NCBI GenBank assembly: GCA_902806565.1
Contig: CADCXA010000037.1
Coordinates: 930,001-994,000 of the forward strand
Source of the DNA: Hypoxylon rubiginosum
Taxonomy: Eukaryota > Ascomycota > Sordariomycetes > Xylariales > Hypoxylaceae
DNA: 64,000 nucleotides
Direction of reading: 5' to 3'
Shown in pieces: positions 56,840 through 64,000 of this stretch (the first letter of the stretch is position 1; each line of letters begins with the position of its first letter). Below the pieces are notes generated by a model. It searched no databases and was not told where the DNA came from. It was given only the letters and a program-made list of their open reading frames with translations. Both the position numbers and the translations under genes were made by a program.

Positions 56840-58064
56840 ATGGCGACTCTACGAGAAGTTCCACGAACCGGCCGCCAGCTTCTTGGTACCGTGTCGCATT
56901 GGAAGTCTTGCAAGGCGAGCTTCCAAAGGTGTGCATCTACCAATACCTCTAAGCCGGTAATACCTGATATCGAACAGGAGTCCGGTTTGATGGCACCAAT
57001 TGTTACGAGGGATGACACCAAAATCATAGCCCCGCGCAAGAGAGCAAGCCAGAGGACTCACGAACTACCACATGAGAGGTAAATACGGGACGGCAGTAGA
57101 GAGGCTTCAAGAGAAAGATATTTACTAAAGCTCTCGTGTCTAGATATCGATACCACCCTCCAAAATACTACCGAGGACCCTTACACCCAGTTCAACCGCC
57201 GCCGTCCTCGGACCCGGTCGCTCGAGATTTCACCCCGGGCCCGTTCAATCTGCCCCGGCTGAAACACACTTTCCATTCATCAGTCGCTTCTGATCTTATG
57301 ACCTTAACCTACCAGCACACCCCGCCCGGAACGCCCGACGCACCCGAGAGGATACGGCTGCGGGAATGGGACGATTCGTCACCCTATATGAAGAACCGGC
57401 CTAAGCGTGGACCGCGAGGCAACGATGTTCTTTTCCCCCTGGAGAAGGACATTACCTGGCATAACATCCCCGAGATCAAAGCGGTGCATCTCGCCATGTA
57501 CGTTCCAAAGGCCAAAAAGAATCGAGACCACATCATCGTGGGAAAGTCGGTGCTACGGACTATCACCGGCGTCCGCCCTGAAGTTACGACGACGAAGATA
57601 AGTGTTGCCCAATGGGGTATTGTCAAGGGTGACAAATCAGGCGTCAAATGTTCGTTGCGTGGAGACCAAGCGTACGAATTCATGGATAAGGTTATCCACC
57701 TGGTATTACCAAAGATCAAGGACTGGAAGGGCATTAGCGGTTAGCATATCTCGTCGACATTTCGACAAGGCAGCAAGTTAACAGAGTCTAGGCACCACGG
57801 GAGATAGCACCGGTAACATCAGCTGGGGGTTTGATTCCCAAGCCATGCAGTACTTCCCGGAAGTCGAAGCAAACTATTCGGTAAGTTTTGGCATCAGGCA
57901 ATTAGGCACCGACTTAAGTGTTGCTCACATGCATATAGCTGTACCCGTCCAAGATGATTTCCGGCTGCCGCTTTACCCTCGAGACGACGGCAAAGTCGGA
58001 TAGACATGCTAGATTACTGTGCATGAGTCTGGGCATTCCATTTCACGGCCAACTAGTAAACTAA
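56840..58064 (+). CDS. MRPL7: Mitochondrial large-subunit ribosomal protein uL5m
   Basis: Four exons (56840-57078, 57144-57739, 57792-57880, 57939-58064) encode 349 residues. Exon 1 is a basic N-terminus (RTGRQLLGTV, then HWKSCKASFQRCAS) suited to mitochondrial import. The uL5 fold is seen in HLAMYVPKAKKNRDHIIVGK, RTITGVRPEVTTTKISVAQW and GVKCSLRGDQAYEFMDKVI, then ISWGFDPQAMQYFPEVEANY and the C-terminal MISGCRFTLETTAKSDRHAR. All four joints keep the frame. The intron after ISG uses GTTAGC as donor, less common but with a clean TCTAG acceptor. The ATG at 56840 follows an in-frame non-ATG extension and gives the best targeting start. Its 3' end faces Fes1. Confidence 0.93.
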
Positions 58065-58389
58065 GGAGCGAGATTTGGGCACTCGCATGTTCTACGATGT
58101 CGACATGTACATATATCATCCTGCCACATGTGATAGGGGAAAATGCCATAGACTGTAATACAGCTGTACAATAACTCACGCAGCGAAATCTCAAGTTTCA
58201 AGTTTCAAGACGACGAAGAAAGTTCTGATTTGTTTCGTGATGTAACACCCTAGCCTTTAATACCACAGCTTTCCGGTATTACGCGAGTGCCTAAATCCCC
58301 CCCTTTTTTTATTGACCCGAATGTGTCCACCAACGCCGATAATGCCTTGACTACTCATGTACTCTCATGTCCCCCATTGCCCCTTAAAC
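58065..58389. other. Convergent intergenic region
   Basis: Short span between the stops of uL5m and Fes1; includes a direct TCAAGTTTCAAGTTTCAAG repeat near 58190. No gene. Confidence 0.4.
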
Positions 58390-59112
58390 CTATGCATTCA
58401 TGGCCTTTTGCTTCAAGCTATTGATCACCTGGTCTACCGCATCCATGTCCGTCGCGTCGACTCCCTCCTGGACCGTCTCGCCCCTCTTGCGCAGCTCCTT
58501 CGCGGCGACATCCAGGGCGGGCTGGTAATTCCGCACGGCGGAGCTGAGCGCGTACACGGCCTTCCGCCGCACCTCTTTCGTCTCGCCGTCACCAGCAGCA
58601 ACTCCCTCTCCGGCCGTCGCCGCATCGTCATCGCCGGCGCGCTTCCCCGCGGGCGGCAGCCTCTCGCCGAGGGCCATGCCGACGAGCCTCTCGACGCCGC
58701 CGAGGGCGACGAGGCGCTCCTGGGTGGGCGCGTTGTTCTGGACGGCGGTGCCGACGCACCAGGCGGCCATGAGGCGCAGCTGGTCGTGCTCGTGGGCCAG
58801 CAGGTCGAGCAGCGGCGTCCACAGGCCCAGCTTCGACAGCAGGTTCGCGTTGTCGAGCGACTCGACGAGTTGTTCTAGGTTGTCGAAGGCTATGAGTTTG
58901 GACTCGAGCGTCACCTCCGGGTCCGCCGACGTGATGGCCGCCATCGACGCCTGCATCAGGTCCGCGTCCGACGGGCCCCCCATGATGGCCGCCAGCGCCT
59001 CGGCGGTCAGCGTCGTACGCGGGCGGTCTGTGGATTCGGGCGCCGAGGGGTCAGGCGCTGCTGAGTTTTCGATGCTCCATTTTAGGAGCTCGTTCAGGCC
59101 CTTTTCCGCCAT
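58390..59112 (-). CDS. FES1: Hsp70 nucleotide exchange factor Fes1
   Basis: A single frame of 240 residues. Fes1 releases ADP from cytosolic Hsp70 and helps clear misfolded proteins. The N-terminal LNELLKWSIENSAAPDPSAP and the armadillo repeats (SLDNANLLSKLGLWTPLLDL, QLRLMAAWCVGTAVQNN and RRKAVYALSSAVRNYQPALD) are diagnostic. An Ala/Gly/Asp-rich insert interrupts the last repeat near residues 160-180, and the insert and much of the gene are markedly GC-rich. The family is usually about 210 residues. The ATG at 59112 begins the conserved N-terminus. Confidence 0.95.
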   Translation of the reverse strand: MAEKGLNELLKWSIENSAAPDPSAPESTDRPRTTLTAEALAAIMGGPSDADLMQASMAAITSADPEVTLESKLIAFDNLEQLVESLDNANLLSKLGLWTPLLDLLAHEHDQLRLMAAWCVGTAVQNNAPTQERLVALGGVERLVGMALGERLPPAGKRAGDDDAATAGEGVAAGDGETKEVRRKAVYALSSAVRNYQPALDVAAKELRKRGETVQEGVDATDMDAVDQVINSLKQKAMNA

Positions 59113-61410
59113 TGTCGCTGCTTTATCCTCTTTGAATGTATATTGTAATTGTACTGTTTTGTCTTGTAGATGGTATTCCTTTTTCGTCTTGTATGCGCTC
59201 GAAGTGAGGTGTAGATGTTTTGAGGTTGAAATTTGGTAGATTACGTCGTTTTGGAGACAGGGTGTGGAAAGTACCGAAAAGTCGATTTTTCTTGTTGGTT
59301 TGAGGAGATTTTCACCACTGATTCTTGAAATTGTTCTGAAAATATATAGAGATATAGACAGTATCTCCTAGTATGTATGGTCAGGTCTAAATGGTCCTTT
59401 TCTGTTGTTGAATTTAATATTGACAAAATTGGGCTGAGTAACAACTACGACCTTCTCCAGAAATCTTTAAGGTTCGCGAAGCTTCACATGGACAGGGCTG
59501 ATAATGCTGAGAAAGTGGAGAACAAAGAAAAACTACCACCAATCAGAGAGGACCTAATCTTTCTTCAGCCTTACAAGTCCAGATATTTTTTTAATATTAT
59601 ATAAAATATAACTTACTGTCAGGAAGACATAAAGTGCTAGTTTAGTATAAATATAATGGGTCTTGATATAGATACCGACTTTAATGTTATGTAGGAACTA
59701 CGTACCCCTTTCCTTAGTTGTACCCGTTAGCCACAAGGGTTCAAAAGCTGCCCCGCCATGAATGCCCCTCACCCCGCCTTCGGTTTTTTTTCTGACTGAC
59801 CACATTGACAGCTAAAATGAATAAAAGCCAAGTCATGTATAAGATATAATGTCACGACATCAAATTAGATAATGATATCTTTAGGGTCGGACAGTTATCA
59901 CACGTCAAAAGCATTAACGAGATGATTAAGTAACTTTGCATTCTGCAAACAGTGCAACAATGCTATATAGAACTACATGTGTAGATAGTTCTACTAGTAA
60001 AATTCCACCGACATTTAGTATCAGTGTAGAAGAGGCACGATACACAACAACTATATATTTACTTGCGCGGGTTGTGTCTCAAATTACATGATATGATGCA
60101 GAGAGTAAGCACATTCAAATCAATACACGATAGGTGACGGGGAAACGCCCCTAATGAGGGCTGGAAGGTCGATAAAAAGGTAGCACAACACCGGATGCTT
60201 CGCCCCTGCATACGCAACCCACCCGCCCCATGAGACTGACATGTCTGACCGGGATAGGCGATGCCTGCTTGGCACCGGCTCTTCGTCCAATCGTGATAGA
60301 TGTCTATTAACATATTCATATGCTAGAGAAGTGTGTAGAGTTCCTACGTAATCGTGCTTCTCAGGGCTAAGCCACACAAGTATAACACTATGAGGTAATG
60401 GGAAGAAGACTGGGTGAGTTATCGCTGGTTATACCTGGTTATTTGAATCATCTCGACCTCGGTTTGTTTCTTAAACCAATGAATCACATATCTTTGAACA
60501 GTATATTAGTAGGCACCGACTTATACAATCGACTTCGGGACGTTGGGTGAATTCTTGGCAAGAGGTTGGGTTATGAATAATCTAGGCACCTTCAAAGAAT
60601 GAATGATAAGACGTAACCCGATTGGTGAATTATGGGCTACCTCGTCAGGATATGGAACAATCAGAGTCAAAGATGGTAGGTTAAATTCGACTGCCTGATT
60701 CACCGAGTTTCAAAGGAATGGGATTCAAGGTATCAATCGGTGCTTTGTGTCAGCAGTGAAGGGGAAGTGAAGGGGAATAAGTTGACCTCCATCTGTGATC
60801 CGTAGCATGAGTGCGTGTTTGTGTGCGTAGACCATTTCCTGCCCTGTAAGTACATGCTTTAGGTACATGTAGATAAGTTCTATTAGAAAAAAGGAGAAGG
60901 AATAAGGAGATGTACTTACAAAGCGTCTAGCGGTGGTGATAGGCAGATACTTAAAATATGTACCTAAGGAATAGGTGCACATGTGGCTTAGGTGGGCGAT
61001 TAGTAGAGATTTAGGAGGTGAGGTGCGTATTTTTGTTACTTGGGAACTTTCCTAGTAGGAATTTGCCCCGCCTCTTTTTTTGTTCGGCCCACAAGTTTTC
61101 TTCCCATCTTCCTTTGGGCAGTGGGATCGGTGCTTCGAGCCAACTTCGTTCCTCCCTTTTCTCCCACCTCCCACACTCTCGCCCCAGAAGCTTGACTTGT
61201 CCGACTTTTGACCTTAAAATCAACTTCCAACCAAAAACAACCTCCTTTCTCCTCGACCTCTGTCCCGTTGCAGACTTCGAGTAACCCATCACTTTATTTT
61301 TGCTTCTCACCATCTGGGAATCGCGCGGGCCAAAGCTAATTAGCACCATCCCTCATTCTTTTCGTTTCTTCATCTTTCTTGACTTTTTCTACCATACATA
61401 ATCCGCCACA
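59113..61410. other. Large divergent intergenic region with the actin promoter
   Basis: Between Fes1 (minus) and actin (plus). The left 1.8 kb is AT-rich without a supportable gene. From about 61080 to 61400 the plus strand is C/T-rich (TTTTCTCCC, CTTTCTTGAC), typical of the promoter and 5' UTR of highly expressed fungal genes. Confidence 0.45.
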
Positions 61411-62988
<1,578 letters not shown>

Positions 62989-63535
62989 GGTTAGTGATGT
63001 TGGTTCCGACGAATTTATAGCTAGTTCAATGGTCTGACAACAGAGTAGCTCTTTAGAACACTACACATCCAATGACTCCTTACGAGCTCGCAACGGACCC
63101 AACCGGAGCACGGTGGATGCAGAGCTCCGTCCGTTACGAATGCGTCCCAGTCGAGACTCGTATCTACGAAAAGTTCTGACAGTGGTCGAAAGATTGGGGC
63201 TGTATTACTCCGAGAGAAAAGTCAATAGGAAGTGCTTTACTTTAGGAGGATATTCAAGTACGGGATGGGGTAGACAATTCCAGCCGAGTTGATCATATAC
63301 TACTTTGTTTCTTCGATTATAATCAATGAGTACGGCGTGAAGCATGTGAATCAAGTCTTCTGCGCCCTAATTAAAACGCGAACCTGATGACTCGTGAATT
63401 TGTTTCGGCAGAATGCCAATAGACATAAAGGTATAATTGCCAAAAATCGCGATTACCAGCTAGAATTCAAGTATATTTGTATGGTGTAGGCTTTCGGAGG
63501 TTAACATATTAATTTTAGTCATTCACGTCACGATT
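62989..63535. other. Convergent intergenic region
   Basis: Actin 3' UTR and the 3' side of the release-factor-like gene. No gene seen. Confidence 0.4.
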
Positions 63536-63889
63536 TCATTTACGGTTATCTGTTGTTGCCCCTTGATCCGGAGGATGCTGCTCCTCGAGCTCGTCCGCTT
63601 CGTTATCGTCGTCTTCTTCCAGTATCTCCTGCTCGCCGGGGTTTTCCTTGTCCCCGTCCAGCTTGCGGTACTTTCTCCGGCTCTTCTTGGCGGAGCTGGC
63701 CTTTCGCTTGCGCCTGACCTCGCCGACGACGGCGGCGCGGCTCTCGTCGCCGCGGTTAATCTGGTCGAGCTTGTCGGCTAAGAGCTGGCGGGCGACGAGG
63801 CGGTTCTGGCTGCGCGAGCGCGTGGCCTGCGACTTGATGACGATGCCGGTGGGCAGGTGCTTGAGCTGGACCGCCGAGTTGGTTTTGTT
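63536..63889 (-). CDS. Mitochondrial release-factor-like protein, last exon (partial)
   Basis: The minus-strand frame 63889-63536 encodes 118 residues after a clean CCCACAG acceptor. It begins NKTNSAVQLKHLPTGIVIKS then QATRSRSQNRLVARQLLADK, which is the second half of the RF-1 (GGQ-bearing) domain of the mitochondrial rescue factors (MTRFR/C12orf65, yeast Rso55 type). The GGQ loop itself should lie in the preceding exon, beyond the right edge or further up the intron. A basic tail (RRKRKASSAKKSRRKYRKLD) binds ribosomal RNA in this family, then an acidic end follows. These factors free stalled mitochondrial ribosomes. The catalytic motif cannot be checked here. Confidence 0.85.
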   Translation of the reverse strand, partial: NKTNSAVQLKHLPTGIVIKSQATRSRSQNRLVARQLLADKLDQINRGDESRAAVVGEVRRKRKASSAKKSRRKYRKLDGDKENPGEQEILEEDDDNEADELEEQHPPDQGATTDNRK

Positions 63890-64000
63890 CTGTGGGATTC
63901 CCGGGGGTTCCGTTAGCTTGCTTGCTCTTTTTCGAGTTTACTTGACCAGGTTATATATGGGTAGATGGGTAGATGGTAGATAGGGCAGGCAGGCAGGCAG
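63890..64000 (-). other. Intron of the release-factor-like gene, with short tandem repeats
   Basis: On the minus strand this precedes the acceptor of the last exon and holds a GCTAAC branch sequence. The far end is made of GGCA and GGTAGAT-type short repeats (63955-64000). The donor is outside the window or not recognisable. Confidence 0.55.

Overview
The window reads as nuclear DNA of a filamentous ascomycete. Genes carry short introns (about 50-130 bases) with GTAAGT-type donors and CTAAC-type branch points. Spacing is one gene per 2-3 kb. The proteins are typical of Pezizomycotina: a Zn2Cys6 regulator, a WSC-domain peroxidase, an Ulp2-type SUMO protease and fungal MET12. I lean to Sordariomycetes, but one window cannot settle the order. 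I support 25 protein genes (two cut or possibly cut by the window edges), one small partial paralogue and one intron-bearing tRNA-Glu.

Left part (1-29 kb), mostly housekeeping: an N-terminal piece of FGAM synthase, an ANY1/SLC66A2-like PQ-loop membrane protein, a nuclear Myb-like protein whose core module is repeated exon by exon, MET12-type methylenetetrahydrofolate reductase, an Aro8-like aminotransferase, ribosomal protein uL4, tRNA-Glu(CTC), a secreted class II-like peroxidase with two WSC domains, an Ulp2-like protease and signal peptidase subunit SPC3.

Centre (29.5-42.2 kb), a seven-gene metabolic cluster: MFS transporter, Zn2Cys6 regulator, isochorismatase-family hydrolase, HSL-type alpha/beta hydrolase, cytochrome P450, homogentisate-1,2-dioxygenase-like cupin and NCS1 (nucleobase/vitamin-type) permease. 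The first six form three back-to-back divergent pairs, and the control regions share CCGGCA/CCGGCT motifs. No PKS, NRPS or terpene synthase is present. I infer a catabolic cluster: uptake, oxidation, ring opening, ester or formyl removal, then amide removal. The logic recalls bacterial nicotinate catabolism (ring-opening dioxygenase, deformylase, maleamate amidase), but the substrate is unknown. Two related small genes of an unrecognised family lie just outside each end of the cluster, in the same orientation.

Right part (45-64 kb), housekeeping again: TOM40, a 6-phosphofructo-2-kinase whose phosphatase histidine is replaced, a UBA-USP deubiquitinase that appears to end in a CaaX box through a tiny last exon, mitochondrial ribosomal protein uL5m, Fes1, actin, and the last exon of a mitochondrial release-factor-like protein at the right edge. 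Several intergenic spans of 1-3 kb are AT-rich or carry short tandem repeats and show no gene I can support.
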